Positions 50,394 to 58,927 of a stretch of 62,234 nt of DNA are shown one piece after another. Numbering within the stretch: position 1 is the first letter of the stretch; each line of letters begins with the position of its first letter. Made by a program: the position numbers and the translations under genes. The stretch lies in the NCBI RefSeq assembly GCF_013386165.1, contig NZ_JACAOS010000021.1, positions 392-62,625 on the forward strand, written 5' to 3'. Under the pieces are notes generated by a model. The model saw only the letters and a program-made list of their open reading frames with translations, did no database searches and was not told the DNA's origin. The DNA is from Pseudomonas gingeri (GTDB taxonomy: Bacteria > Pseudomonadota > Gammaproteobacteria > Pseudomonadales > Pseudomonadaceae).

Positions 50394-51620
50394 ATGCAAG
50401 ACCAGACCTATACCTTGCTCGAAGTCGCCAACGGCAAGCCGATCAAACTCTGGACCCAGGGCGTTCCGGTCGAGCCGGAGGCGCGTGAGCAATTGATGAA
50501 CACGGCAAAGATGCCGTTCATCTTCAAACACATGGCAGTGATGCCGGACGTGCATCTGGGCAAGGGCTCGACCATTGGCAGCGTGATTCCCACTGTGGGT
50601 GCAATCATTCCTGCTGCGGTCGGTGTGGATATCGGTTGCGGCATGATTGCCGCCTGCACCTCGCTGACTGCCAATGATCTGCCGGACAACCTGCACGGTT
50701 TGCGCACGGCCATCGAGCGGGCGGTGCCCCATGGCCGCAGTGGTACTCGCGGTGGTCGGGACAAGGGCGCCTGGGATCATATTCCGAGTGCGGCCGATCT
50801 GGCGTGGGCGGCGCTGGAGTCGCGGTTCAAGGCGATCACCGACAAGTACCCCAAGCTTGCGAAGAGCAACAGCCGCAGCCATCTGGGAACACTGGGCTCA
50901 GGCAACCACTTCATCGAAGTCTGCCTGGATGAGGCGAACCGCGTCTGGTTCATGTTGCACAGCGGTTCTCGTGGTGTCGGCAACGCCATCGGCAACCTGT
51001 TCATCGAGATGGCCCGGGCCGATATGCGCGAGCACATTGCCGACTTGCCGGACCGGGACCTGGCGTACTTCGAAGAGGGCAGCCGGCATTTTGACGATTA
51101 CGTCGAGGCGGTCGGCTGGGCTCAGGATTTCGCACGGCAGAATCGTGCGTTGATGATGCAGGCATTGATCGCGGCGACACGCCAGGTGATCAGCAAACCC
51201 TTTGATGTTGCGCTTGAGGCGGTGAATTGCCATCACAACTACGTGCAGAAGGAGCGGCACTTCGGTGAGGAGGTGCTGGTGACCCGCAAGGGCGCGGTAT
51301 CGGCGAAGAAGGGCGAGTTGGGCATCATCCCCGGTTCCATGGGGGCCAAGAGCTTCATTGTGCGCGGGTTGGGCAACGAAGAGTCGTTCTGCTCCTGCAG
51401 TCATGGTGCCGGCCGAACCATGAGCCGCACCCGGGCCAAGCAACTGTTCACCGTCGATGACCAGATCCGCGCGACGGCCCACGTAGAGTGTCGCAAGGAC
51501 GCGGCGGTGATCGACGAAATTCCGATGGCCTACAAGGACATCGACCAGGTGATGCACGCCCAGCGCGAGTTGGTGGAAGTGCTGCATACATTGCGGCAGG
51601 TGGTGTGTGTAAAGGGATAA
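50394..51620 (+). CDS. rtcB: RNA ligase RtcB (3'-phosphate/5'-OH, GTP-dependent)
   Basis: 408 residues from the ATG at 50394, the length of E. coli RtcB; an ATG nine bases earlier with AGGA is the alternative. All landmarks are present: PDVHLGKGSTIG, the metal Cys in DIGCGM, GSGNHFIEV, HSGSRGVGN, and the guanylylated His337 in CSHGAGRTMSR. It ligates 2',3'-cyclic phosphate or 3'-phosphate RNA ends to 5'-hydroxyl ends using GTP and manganese. It lies immediately downstream of the Y RNA. Confidence 0.95.
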   Translation: MQDQTYTLLEVANGKPIKLWTQGVPVEPEAREQLMNTAKMPFIFKHMAVMPDVHLGKGSTIGSVIPTVGAIIPAAVGVDIGCGMIAACTSLTANDLPDNLHGLRTAIERAVPHGRSGTRGGRDKGAWDHIPSAADLAWAALESRFKAITDKYPKLAKSNSRSHLGTLGSGNHFIEVCLDEANRVWFMLHSGSRGVGNAIGNLFIEMARADMREHIADLPDRDLAYFEEGSRHFDDYVEAVGWAQDFARQNRALMMQALIAATRQVISKPFDVALEAVNCHHNYVQKERHFGEEVLVTRKGAVSAKKGELGIIPGSMGAKSFIVRGLGNEESFCSCSHGAGRTMSRTRAKQLFTVDDQIRATAHVECRKDAAVIDEIPMAYKDIDQVMHAQRELVEVLHTLRQVVCVKG

Positions 51621-51642
51621 AACGAATTGAAAGGAAATAAAG

Positions 51643-52431
51643 ATGGAGCATGCAGAACGTCACCCGCTGGATAGCGCCATGCGCACCCGGGTGCTGGAGG
51701 AGCTTGCGCGAATAGAGCGTGAGCGCAACGTCAAGGTGTTGTATGCCTGTGAGTCCGGTAGCCGTGCCTGGGGCTTTTCGTCGACTGACAGTGATTACGA
51801 CGTACGGTTTGTTTACGTGGAGAAACCGGACTGGTTCATCCAGGTCAGCGAAGTGCGGGATGTGATCGAGCGCCCCCTGGACGATGAGTTGGATATCAGT
51901 GGCTGGGAGCTGCGCAAGACCCTCGGGTTGTTGCGCAAGTCCAACCCGACCTTGCTCGAATGGCTTGACTCGCCCCTGGTGTACCGCAGCGAAGAGGCTG
52001 CGACCCGGCAACTGCGCGAGTTGGCGGAAGCGTTCTATAGCCCGCCGGCCGCGCGTAATCACTACTTGTCGATGGCCAGGAAGAACTTTCGTGGCTACCT
52101 GCAGGGCGAGACGGTGCGTTTCAAGAAGTATTTCTATGTGCTGCGCCCCTTGTTGGCGGTGCGCTGGATTGACATGGGGCTGGGTCGCCCGCCCATGACG
52201 TTCGATGCCTTGCTCAAGACCGTCGATGATCCGTTGCTGCTGGAAGAGATCGATGAGCTATTGAGGCTCAAGCGCAGCGCCGATGAGTCTGCCTATGGCC
52301 CTCGGCGTCCGGCGTTGCACGGGTTTATCGAAACACAATTGGAGCGCTCGGTACCGGTGTTGCCGCGTACCACTGAGGACAGTCAACGGCTGGATCACTA
52401 CCTGAGGGAAATGGTTCATCGCTATAAGTGA
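51643..52431 (+). CDS. Nucleotidyltransferase-domain protein (COG3541/YcgL-like)
   Basis: 262 residues. The N-terminal Pol-beta-type nucleotidyltransferase core is clear: GSRAWGFSSTDSDYDVRFVY (about 39-58), with the catalytic Gly-Ser and Asp-x-Asp. The rest is helical, with FRGYLQGETVRFKKYFYVLR. It is related to YcgL-like nucleotidyltransferases of unknown substrate. Tight spacing (22 bases after rtcB, 9 before rtcA) puts it inside the RNA repair operon. An RNA 3'-end addition or a protein/RNA AMP-transfer role is possible but unproven. Confidence 0.87.
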   Translation: MEHAERHPLDSAMRTRVLEELARIERERNVKVLYACESGSRAWGFSSTDSDYDVRFVYVEKPDWFIQVSEVRDVIERPLDDELDISGWELRKTLGLLRKSNPTLLEWLDSPLVYRSEEAATRQLRELAEAFYSPPAARNHYLSMARKNFRGYLQGETVRFKKYFYVLRPLLAVRWIDMGLGRPPMTFDALLKTVDDPLLLEEIDELLRLKRSADESAYGPRRPALHGFIETQLERSVPVLPRTTEDSQRLDHYLREMVHRYK

Positions 52432-52440
52432 AGGAAGGAT

Positions 52441-53463
52441 ATGGAAAGGGAAGTGATCGAACTGGATGGCGCCATGGGCGGCGGCCAGGTGTTGCGCAGT
52501 GGGCTGAGCCTGTCGATGGTGACGGGACAGGCGTTGCGGATCTGCAATATTCGGGCGAAGCGCAGTCGCCCCGGCTTGATGCGCCAGCACCTGGCGGCGG
52601 TGCTGGCCTCTGCCGAGGTTTGCGGCGCTAAAGTGGAGGGCGCAGAGCTTGGTTCGCAAAGCCTGTATTTCGAGCCGGGTCCTATTCGTGGTGGGGACTT
52701 TCGCTTCGCTATCGGTACGGCTGGGAGCTGCACGTTGGTGCTGCAAACTGTGTTACCGGCCTTGTTGCAGGCACCAGCGCCGAGCCGGGTGGTGATTACC
52801 GGCGGAACACATAACCCGTTGGCGCCGCCGTTCGAGTTTCTCGAGCGTGCCTGGTTACCATTGTTGCGGCGGATGGGGGCGAAGGTTGAGTTGCAGCTCT
52901 CGCGACATGGCTTTGTGCCGGCCGGTGGCGGTGAACTGGAAGCCTTTATCCAGCCTTCGCCACTGAAGGCCTTGCAACTGAACGAGCGGGGGGCCGAATT
53001 GGGGCGTGAGGCCTGCGTGTTGCTCTGCGGTGTTGCCGAATCGGTGGCCGAGCGTGAGCTGGCCAGGGTCGGCAGTCGCTTGGATTTTCCGAACAAGTCG
53101 CGCCGTACGCTACTGATTGATCCGGCTGAAGGTCCCGGGAATGTATTGTTGCTGGAGTACCGCTGTGAGCAGGTGACTGAGGTCTTCAGCGCATTTGGGC
53201 AGGCTCGCTTGCGGGCCGAGACCGTGGCTGATGAAGCGGTCAAGTCTGCCAGGCTCTGGTTGAACAGCAGCGCCGCGGTGGGTGAACACCTGGCCGATCA
53301 ATTGCTGCTGCCCATGGCACTTGCGGGGGGTGGCAGTTTCACCACACTCCGTATGACCGAGCATCTGCAAAGCAATATTCGCGTGATCGAGAGCTTTCTG
53401 CCGCTGAGGATTGCCTGCACGACGCTGGCGGAAGGTGTGTTGCTCGTCGAGTGTCATGGCTGA
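52441..53463 (+). CDS. rtcA: RNA 3'-terminal phosphate cyclase
   Basis: 340 residues. RtcA converts RNA 3'-phosphate ends to 2',3'-cyclic phosphates with ATP through a covalent His-AMP. Features are LDGAMGGGQVLRSGLSLS at the start, RPGLMRQHLAA, GGTHNPLAPPFEFL, and the catalytic His308 in EHLQSNIRVIE (E. coli His309). It is the last gene of the operon; its TGA abuts the stop of the convergent AraC gene with no base between. Confidence 0.94.
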   Translation: MEREVIELDGAMGGGQVLRSGLSLSMVTGQALRICNIRAKRSRPGLMRQHLAAVLASAEVCGAKVEGAELGSQSLYFEPGPIRGGDFRFAIGTAGSCTLVLQTVLPALLQAPAPSRVVITGGTHNPLAPPFEFLERAWLPLLRRMGAKVELQLSRHGFVPAGGGELEAFIQPSPLKALQLNERGAELGREACVLLCGVAESVAERELARVGSRLDFPNKSRRTLLIDPAEGPGNVLLLEYRCEQVTEVFSAFGQARLRAETVADEAVKSARLWLNSSAAVGEHLADQLLLPMALAGGGSFTTLRMTEHLQSNIRVIESFLPLRIACTTLAEGVLLVECHG

Positions 53464-54369
53464 TCAGGATGCTTGTTGCTGGCGCCGAAACTGGCCCGGC
53501 GGCAGGCCCTGGGTGGCCTTGAAGCGGCGTGAGAAGTAAGCCTCGTCGGCAAAACCACACAATTGCGCAATCTGGCTCACCGGCTTTTCGCTATTGAGCA
53601 GGTGCGTGCGTGCCAGGTGCATGCGTCGCTCCAGGACCAGCTCCGAGAAGGTGCTGCCGGTTTCCTTGCGCAGCAAGTGCGTCAGGTAATTGGGGGACAG
53701 GAATGCCGCCTCGGCGGTGTCCTTGAGGTTCAGCGCCGGATCGGCGATATGCTCGCGCAGATAACGCGTGACCCGCGCCAAGGCATCCCGCCGTCCGCGT
53801 CGTGCAGCCTTGTTCGCCGACAAGGCCTGCAGCTCGCTTGCATACAGGCTGCAAATCTTGCCGGTCAGTTGCAGCAGGCAGCCCTTCAGCGCTTGGCGGG
53901 TGCCGAGGTCGCGGCCCTGATCCAGTTCGCGCATCTTTTCCAGCAGGGTAAGGACTTCGGCGAAGTCACGGTCGGCGAGGATGAAGTCCAGATGCTCCTG
54001 ATGTTGGAACGGCGACAGTTCCGGCAGGTCATGAATGGACAGGTCTTCCAGATCCAGCGGGTCGCAATGCAGGTGCGGCAGGAAAAACGCCTGGGAAAAA
54101 TTGATCAGGACAAAATTGCCGTCTTCCGGGTGCGGGATCAGGTGCAGGCGATGGGGCAGGATAAACGCCAGGGCCTGGTGTGGATAAGGCCGGATGGCGC
54201 CGCCGATGTGCTGCACGGTGTCGCCGCCCAGGTTGATCTGGATCTGGAAATAGTCATGCCGGTGCGGGGTAACGATGGCCGGGCGGGCCTGCTTGTCACG
54301 GATATAGAAGTCCGGGCGGTCGCTGCGTTGCTGCATGCCATAGGTGCGCACACGGGAGGAACTCGACAT
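53464..54369 (-). CDS. AraC family transcriptional regulator with cupin-type sensor
   Basis: 301 residues. A cupin ligand domain (about 20-150, with HRHDYFQIQINLGG and AFILPHRLHLI) is followed by an AraC HTH pair (about 195-295: LKDTAEAAFLSPNYLTHLL and VSQIAQLCGFADEAYFSRRF). The start is ATG at 54369, with AAGGA upstream, rather than GTG 54375. It follows the fumarylacetoacetase-family gene on the same strand by 77 bases and may be its regulator. The effector is likely an aromatic acid, by analogy only. Confidence 0.83.
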   Translation of the reverse strand: MSSSSRVRTYGMQQRSDRPDFYIRDKQARPAIVTPHRHDYFQIQINLGGDTVQHIGGAIRPYPHQALAFILPHRLHLIPHPEDGNFVLINFSQAFFLPHLHCDPLDLEDLSIHDLPELSPFQHQEHLDFILADRDFAEVLTLLEKMRELDQGRDLGTRQALKGCLLQLTGKICSLYASELQALSANKAARRGRRDALARVTRYLREHIADPALNLKDTAEAAFLSPNYLTHLLRKETGSTFSELVLERRMHLARTHLLNSEKPVSQIAQLCGFADEAYFSRRFKATQGLPPGQFRRQQQAS

Positions 54370-54446
54370 CGACACTGTCCTTGATGACTGAACCGGAATG
54401 TCGCCATTCTAGGGCAATGGCGACCTCCGGGCATCCAGGTTGCCGA

Positions 54447-55142
54447 TCAGCGCTGGCCGATGCTCAACTCGAACGTCGCGATCCCATCAATCCCGGCACT
54501 GATCCGGTCACCTGCGACCAAGGCACCGACACCTGCCGGCGTACCCGTGAAAATCAGATCGCCGGCCTTGAGCTCAACCGAACGCGACACATGGCTGATC
54601 ACGTCCGGTACCGACCAGATCTGGTCCGCCAGATCGCCGCGTTGGCGTTCAACATCGTTGACCTTCAGCCAGATCGCGCCGCTTTGTGGATGCCCCAGTG
54701 CAGTGGCCCGACGCAAGGCCGTGCAAGGTGCCGACTCGTCGAAACCCTTGGCCCAATCCCAGGGGCGGCCAAGTTTCTTGGCCTGGGCCTGGATGTCCCG
54801 GCGTGTCAGGTCGAGGCCGACACCGTAGCCCCAGACATGGGCGAGGGCGTTGTCCGGGTCGATATTCGTGCCGCCTTCACCAATAGCCACCACCAGTTCG
54901 ATTTCGTGGTGCAGGTCCTCGGTCAACGGTGGGTAGGCGATCACACCACTGGCCGGCACCACCGCATCGGCGGGTTTCATGAAAAAGAACGGTGGTTCGC
55001 GGTCCGGGTCGTGGCCCATTTCCCGGGCATGCTCGGAGTAGTTGCGGCCGACACAGAATACCCGGCGAATCGGAAAACGTGCCGACTCGCCTTCAATGGC
55101 CAGGGATGGGATGGCGTGGGGGGCGAACACATAATCGCTCAT
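54447..55142 (-). CDS. Fumarylacetoacetate hydrolase family protein
   Basis: 231 residues, the small-FAH type. The metal-binding loop shows CVGRNYSEHAREMG, PFFFMKPADAV and DLHHEIELVVAIGEGG, with the Glu/Asp ligands in HHEIELVV and GVGLDLTRRDIQ. The C-terminal FTGTPAGVGAL is the substrate lid. Activities range from acylpyruvate hydrolysis to oxaloacetate decarboxylation. The start has AGGAG; a longer in-frame start 50 codons earlier is unlikely. It may be cotranscribed with the AraC regulator. Confidence 0.87.
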   Translation of the reverse strand: MSDYVFAPHAIPSLAIEGESARFPIRRVFCVGRNYSEHAREMGHDPDREPPFFFMKPADAVVPASGVIAYPPLTEDLHHEIELVVAIGEGGTNIDPDNALAHVWGYGVGLDLTRRDIQAQAKKLGRPWDWAKGFDESAPCTALRRATALGHPQSGAIWLKVNDVERQRGDLADQIWSVPDVISHVSRSVELKAGDLIFTGTPAGVGALVAGDRISAGIDGIATFELSIGQR

Positions 55143-55288
55143 GGTATTTCTCCTCGTTGGAATCCGGCCGTGGGTCTCTGGCCATGGCTCAAGTGTGGAG
55201 GAGCGGGGCGACGGGAAATTGGACAAATCCAGCATGCTTCTGGATTTTGCACGGCAGCAAGGTGCCGTCGGGTCGTGCGTGCAGAAAA

Positions 55289-55316
55289 ACAAAACCCGGC
55301 AATAGCCGGGTTTTGT
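55289..55316. terminator. Bidirectional hairpin terminator
   Basis: ACAAAACCCGGC and GCCGGGTTTTGT form a perfect 12-pair stem with an AATA loop. It lies 37 bases past the hypothetical gene at 55353-55664, and T-rich stem ends occur on both strands. Confidence 0.85.
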
Positions 55317-55352
55317 GTGAGACGCCTTGTGTGACGCGGTTATAGCGAGTCG

Positions 55353-55664
55353 TCAGGCGCTTTTCGGCAGGGCATGGTGGGAGGCCCATTCCGATTTCAG
55401 CGATTGCAGCACGCGAGCCATGAAGTCTTTGTCCGCAGCGGCTTTCTTGCCGACATAGCCCTGGCCCCGGCGGTACATCTTGACGCAGGCGAACAGCGCG
55501 GGCTGGGCCTGGCTGAAGGCGCGCTCGTCGGCGTAAGGCGAGCGGCCGTCGAGTTTCACCTCTCCGGTCTGGCTGATCCAGAGAATATGGTCGTCAAGGC
55601 TGTCCTTGCGCGAGGCGAACAGGGCAGCCAGTTGATCGATAGTCGTTTGATTGTTCAGATTCAT
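55353..55664 (-). CDS. Hypothetical protein
   Basis: 103 residues, no signal or membrane segment. Features: TIDQLAALFASRKDSLDDHILWISQTGEVKL (seen in parts), then QPALFACVKMYRRGQGYVGKKAAAD and a C-terminal helix ending ALPKSA. I do not recognise the family. The start MNLNNQTT has AAGGGG upstream. It is a single gene with its own terminator. Confidence 0.72.
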   Translation of the reverse strand: MNLNNQTTIDQLAALFASRKDSLDDHILWISQTGEVKLDGRSPYADERAFSQAQPALFACVKMYRRGQGYVGKKAAADKDFMARVLQSLKSEWASHHALPKSA

Positions 55665-56346
55665 GTTAAAGCCCCTTTGACCACTCGTTAATCTGTCTGG
55701 TTTACGTGTGTATCGTTGCCAAGACGGCGAATTGCTGCGGTGCCGCACACGGACAATGGTGTCCGTCGAGTGTGGCGCCGGCCCTGGGCGCGATTCGTGT
55801 AGCGGGGTTGAAAGCCTGCTACACACAACGTTTCAACGAGCAGAAACAACAGCGCAATCCTTAGAACGGCGCTGACGACAGTAACGAAGTCAGCCACAAG
55901 CATTTTGAGGACGTTAGGCCAGTGTTTCTCGCCCGTTGGGACGATCACGCCAGGTCAGCTTCATCAATCTGCCTTGTGGGCAGTACAGATCCGGAACAGC
56001 TCGACGGCTTGTCGAGCCTGTTGTAACAACAGCTTTTGCAGCGCTCCCGATCGGGGAGACGGGTCCATCATGCAAGTGCCGAAAGAAGGCGTCAACCATT
56101 TTGTAGTGAATATTTTTAAGCACTACATATTGCAAAGTCGTTATTTCTTACAACATTGGAAAAGGGCCCAATGGACGAAATGTGACCGATAAGTCTTGTT
56201 TTCACAGGTTTGACGGTCGCAGCCTGTGAATTCAAGGGGTTCGTACTGTTGCAGCCTGCGCAACAGACCTTTCTTGATCTGCCGGTGTAAAACCTCGGGA
56301 GACTGGCCTAAGCTCGGCAGCTTCTGAATCCGCCTCGGGAAACACG
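55665..56346. other. 682-base intergenic region before hemB
   Basis: No clear gene. A minus-strand frame (about 55688-55912, MLVADFVTVVSAVLRIALLF start) encodes a hydrophobic segment but lacks a ribosome site and is doubtful. TGTAGTG (56102-56108) and CACTACA (56121-56127) are exact inverted arms around an AT-rich 12-base spacer, perhaps an operator or small-RNA stem. The 56090-56160 part is AT-rich. Confidence 0.45.
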
Positions 56347-57321
56347 ATGTCACAGCTATTTCCGACGACGCGCCTGCGTCGCCTGCGCCGTAACGAAAGC
56401 CTGCGCGGCCTGTTCCAGGAAACCGAGTTCAGCCTCAGCGACCTGGTATTGCCGATCTTTGTCGAGGAAGGCATCGATGATTTTGTGCCCATCACCAGCA
56501 TGCCCGGGGTGATGCGGATTCCGGAAAAGAAACTGGCGAGCGAGATCGAGCGTTACGCCCGGGCCGGGATCAAGTCGGTGATGACCTTCGGCGTGTCCCA
56601 TCATCTGGACGCGACGGGCAGCGACACCTGGAACGAAGAGGGCCTGGTGGCGCGCATGGTGCGGATCTGCAAGGACACGGCGCCGGAAATGCTGGTGATG
56701 TCCGACACCTGTTTCTGCGAGTACACCTCCCATGGCCATTGCGGCGTGCTGCACGGCGACGCGGTCGACAACGATGCAACGCTGAAGAACCTTGGGCGTC
56801 AGGCGGTGGTGGCGGCACAGGCGGGGGCGGACTTTATCTCACCGTCGGCGGCCATGGACGGGCAGGTCCAGGCGATTCGCAGTGCCCTGGATGCTGCCGG
56901 CTTTTTCGACACCTCGATCATGGCTTACTCGACCAAGTTCGCCTCGGCGCTCTACGGTCCGTTCCGCGAAGCGGGTGGTACGGCGCTCAAGGGTGATCGC
57001 AAGGCTTACCAGATGAACCCGATGAACCGACGCGAAGCGGTGCGTGAATCCTTGCTGGACGAGCAGGAAGGTGCCGATGTGTTGATGGTCAAACCGGCCG
57101 GTGCCTACCTGGACATCATCCGTGATATCCGCGAAGCCTCGCGCTTGCCACTGGCGGCATATCAGGTCAGCGGTGAGTACGCGATGATCAAGTTCGGCGC
57201 CCAGGCCGGGGCCATCGACGAGCACCGCATCGTTCGCGAAAGCCTGGGGGCGATCAAGCGCGCCGGGGCGGACATCATCCTGAGTTACTTCGCCATGGAC
57301 ATTGCCCGCGACGGCGTTTAG
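56347..57321 (+). CDS. hemB: Delta-aminolevulinate dehydratase, zinc type
   Basis: 324 residues. HemB condenses two aminolevulinates to porphobilinogen in tetrapyrrole synthesis. The zinc site is complete: Cys122, Cys124 and Cys132 in DTCFCEYTSHGHCG. The Schiff-base lysines are Lys197 (STKFASALYGPF) and Lys249 (MVKPAGAY). The usual Pseudomonas HemB has Asp/Ala in place of these Cys (magnesium-type), so this E. coli-like enzyme is probably a second copy. No other heme gene is nearby. GGGAA precedes the ATG. Confidence 0.9.
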   Translation: MSQLFPTTRLRRLRRNESLRGLFQETEFSLSDLVLPIFVEEGIDDFVPITSMPGVMRIPEKKLASEIERYARAGIKSVMTFGVSHHLDATGSDTWNEEGLVARMVRICKDTAPEMLVMSDTCFCEYTSHGHCGVLHGDAVDNDATLKNLGRQAVVAAQAGADFISPSAAMDGQVQAIRSALDAAGFFDTSIMAYSTKFASALYGPFREAGGTALKGDRKAYQMNPMNRREAVRESLLDEQEGADVLMVKPAGAYLDIIRDIREASRLPLAAYQVSGEYAMIKFGAQAGAIDEHRIVRESLGAIKRAGADIILSYFAMDIARDGV

Positions 57322-57400
57322 CAGGAGCAAAGCGCCTGGTGTCGTTGACCTGATTTTTCTTTAAATCGGCCAAACAATCTGAACCCCGAGGTCTTGAACC

Positions 57401-57871
57401 GTGAGAGTTGCAATGGTGTTGTTGCTGAGCCTGCTGCCTATCTTGGCGCAGGCGACGGAAGTCGGTGAGCGCCTGGCGCCTTGGACCCTGCTTGATCAGT
57501 ATGACCAGCCCTACAGCCTGGATACCCGCACCCAGATCTTGTTGGTCGCCCGCAATATGGACGGTGCCAAGCTGGTCAAGGCGGCGTTGCAGGACAAGCC
57601 CAAAGGTTACCTGGAAGCACGGCGAAGCGTATTCGTTGCCGATGTCCAGCGCATGCCCGCGCTGATCAGCAAACTCTTCGCCGTCCCGGCCATGCGTGAT
57701 TACAGCTACCGCGTCCTGCTCGACCGTGATGGGCGGGTGGCACCGCGTTATCCGGGCGCTGAAGACAAGGTGCTGTGGCTGCAACTGGACAATGGCCGAC
57801 TGGTTGCCCAACGGGAATTTGCCCGTGCTATCGACCTGCGAGAGGCCTTGGATAAGGTGGCGGATCACTGA
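57401..57871 (+). CDS. Exported thioredoxin-fold-like protein, no CxxC
   Basis: About 156 residues from GTG 57401 or ATG 57413. The signal peptide ends about residue 19 (LLPILAQA). The body resembles a thioredoxin-like fold: GERLAPWTLLDQYDQPYSL, then QILLVARNMDGAK and YSYRVLLDRDGRVAPRYPG. No Cys pair is present, so it is not a reductase. Similar Pseudomonas proteins are often labelled FAD/FMN-containing dehydrogenases, which nothing here supports. It follows hemB by 79 bases and may be cotranscribed. Confidence 0.65.
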   Translation: MRVAMVLLLSLLPILAQATEVGERLAPWTLLDQYDQPYSLDTRTQILLVARNMDGAKLVKAALQDKPKGYLEARRSVFVADVQRMPALISKLFAVPAMRDYSYRVLLDRDGRVAPRYPGAEDKVLWLQLDNGRLVAQREFARAIDLREALDKVADH

Positions 57872-58211
57872 TTGCCGAAGGACGGTCAGAGAGTTGGCAC
57901 GGAGACATGATCAATCAGGTATTGCTAGCGGCAGCTATCTGCTAGGAGCAATCGTTCAGAGGTTGCGGAATCTGAAAGCGCCCAGTATTCAGTTTTTAAC
58001 TACTTGACTTGGCATACCCAAGCTCGTAAGCATGCGCACATCCAATACCTCGCAGCAGATAAAAATGGAATTGAGCAGTGTGGTTTGCGTTTTGTGGTCA
58101 ACTGCCAAGGCGGTTTAAAAAAATTAAGCCATTGAGAGCGGAAAAGGCAGCCGGGAAAGCGCCAGAGAATGTTCGATCTGCGGATGACTCCATATCAGGA
58201 GCTCACCCCCA
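57872..58211. other. 340-base gap, no gene seen
   Basis: TTGACT, 17 bases, TAAGCA (about 58002-58030) is a weak promoter candidate reading toward the phosphatase-like gene. The stretch is AT-richer than its surroundings and shows no repeated or hairpin structure I trust. Confidence 0.35.
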
Positions 58212-58535
58212 TTGAACGTGCTTTTCATCTGCGGCAAAAACCGCTTGCGCAGCCCGACCGCCGAGCAACTGTTTGCTGATCGGCCTGGCGTGGAGACCGC
58301 CTCGGCTGGCGTCGGCCATGATGCGGATGTTCCGGTGAGCCCCGAGCTGCTGGAGTGGGCCGACCTGATCTGCGTGATGGAACAGACCCATCGCAAGAAG
58401 CTGACAGCCCGGTTCCGGGCGGAGTTGGCGAACAAGCGGATTGTCTGCCTGCATATCGCCGATGATTACGAATACATGGAGCCGGCCTTGATAACGCTGC
58501 TGGAGGCGAGATTCAGTCGTTACCTGCCGGCCTGA
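58212..58535 (+). CDS. Small LMW protein-tyrosine phosphatase-like protein
   Basis: 107 residues from TTG, the start that gives the family opening MNVLFICGKNRLRSPTAEQL. It holds the phosphatase P-loop C-x5-R (CGKNRLR, then Ser) and the later VMEQTHRKKL. It is much shorter than standard LMW phosphatases and lacks the usual DP acid motif near the end (the region reads DDYEYMEPALI), so activity is uncertain. It is a recognisable Pseudomonas family of unknown substrate. Confidence 0.8.
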   Translation: MNVLFICGKNRLRSPTAEQLFADRPGVETASAGVGHDADVPVSPELLEWADLICVMEQTHRKKLTARFRAELANKRIVCLHIADDYEYMEPALITLLEARFSRYLPA

Positions 58536-58584
58536 CAGTCACGTGTCTCCCGTCTTCCGAGCTTTCGGCGGAGCCTATCGGGCT

Positions 58585-58845
58585 TCGCCGCGACTCCAGC
58601 CTCAGACTGCAGCCATGCTCTAGCGCGCATACGCCAGTCGCTTTCCGATGAGCTGTTCGTTCGCTCTGGCAACGCGATGCAGCCTACTGCCCAGGCCAAG
58701 CAGATAGCCCCGGGCATTGCCACCGAGCGACACCCCCAGCGTGCTGTCCAACAAGCGCTACTCAAGTGCTCCGGCGCACCGCTGGATGCGCCAACAAATG
58801 CTTGTGGCCCTGGGTGCGGCGATGAACGCGCCGACCCACGTCTAG
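58585..58845 (+). pseudogene. Decayed LysR regulator
   Basis: Frame from 58608 reads ALARIRQSLSDELFVRSG (LysR HTH/linker), with a frameshift just before it (LQPQTAA, from QPAVSR-like sequence). A second piece, in another frame, reads RYSSAPAHRWMRQQMLVALG and ends at a TAG at 58845, like a LysR C-terminus. The middle of the gene is deleted. No intact start. Confidence 0.68.
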
Positions 58846-58927
58846 GCCGCTCGGATCGGCTATCGAAATCGAGCACCGGTTTGTACTATCCTGCCTCCCT
58901 GCAAATCTATTGCCGCCAGGAGGCAGC

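Noticed and set aside
55688..55948. An 86-codon minus-strand frame with a hydrophobic segment
   Set aside because: No ribosome site, start region unlikely and no recognisable family; noted only as doubtful in the gap entry.
56120..56135. A single NrdR-like box upstream of hemB
   Set aside because: The core matches well but there is no partner at 31 or 32 bases, and hemB is not a known NrdR target.
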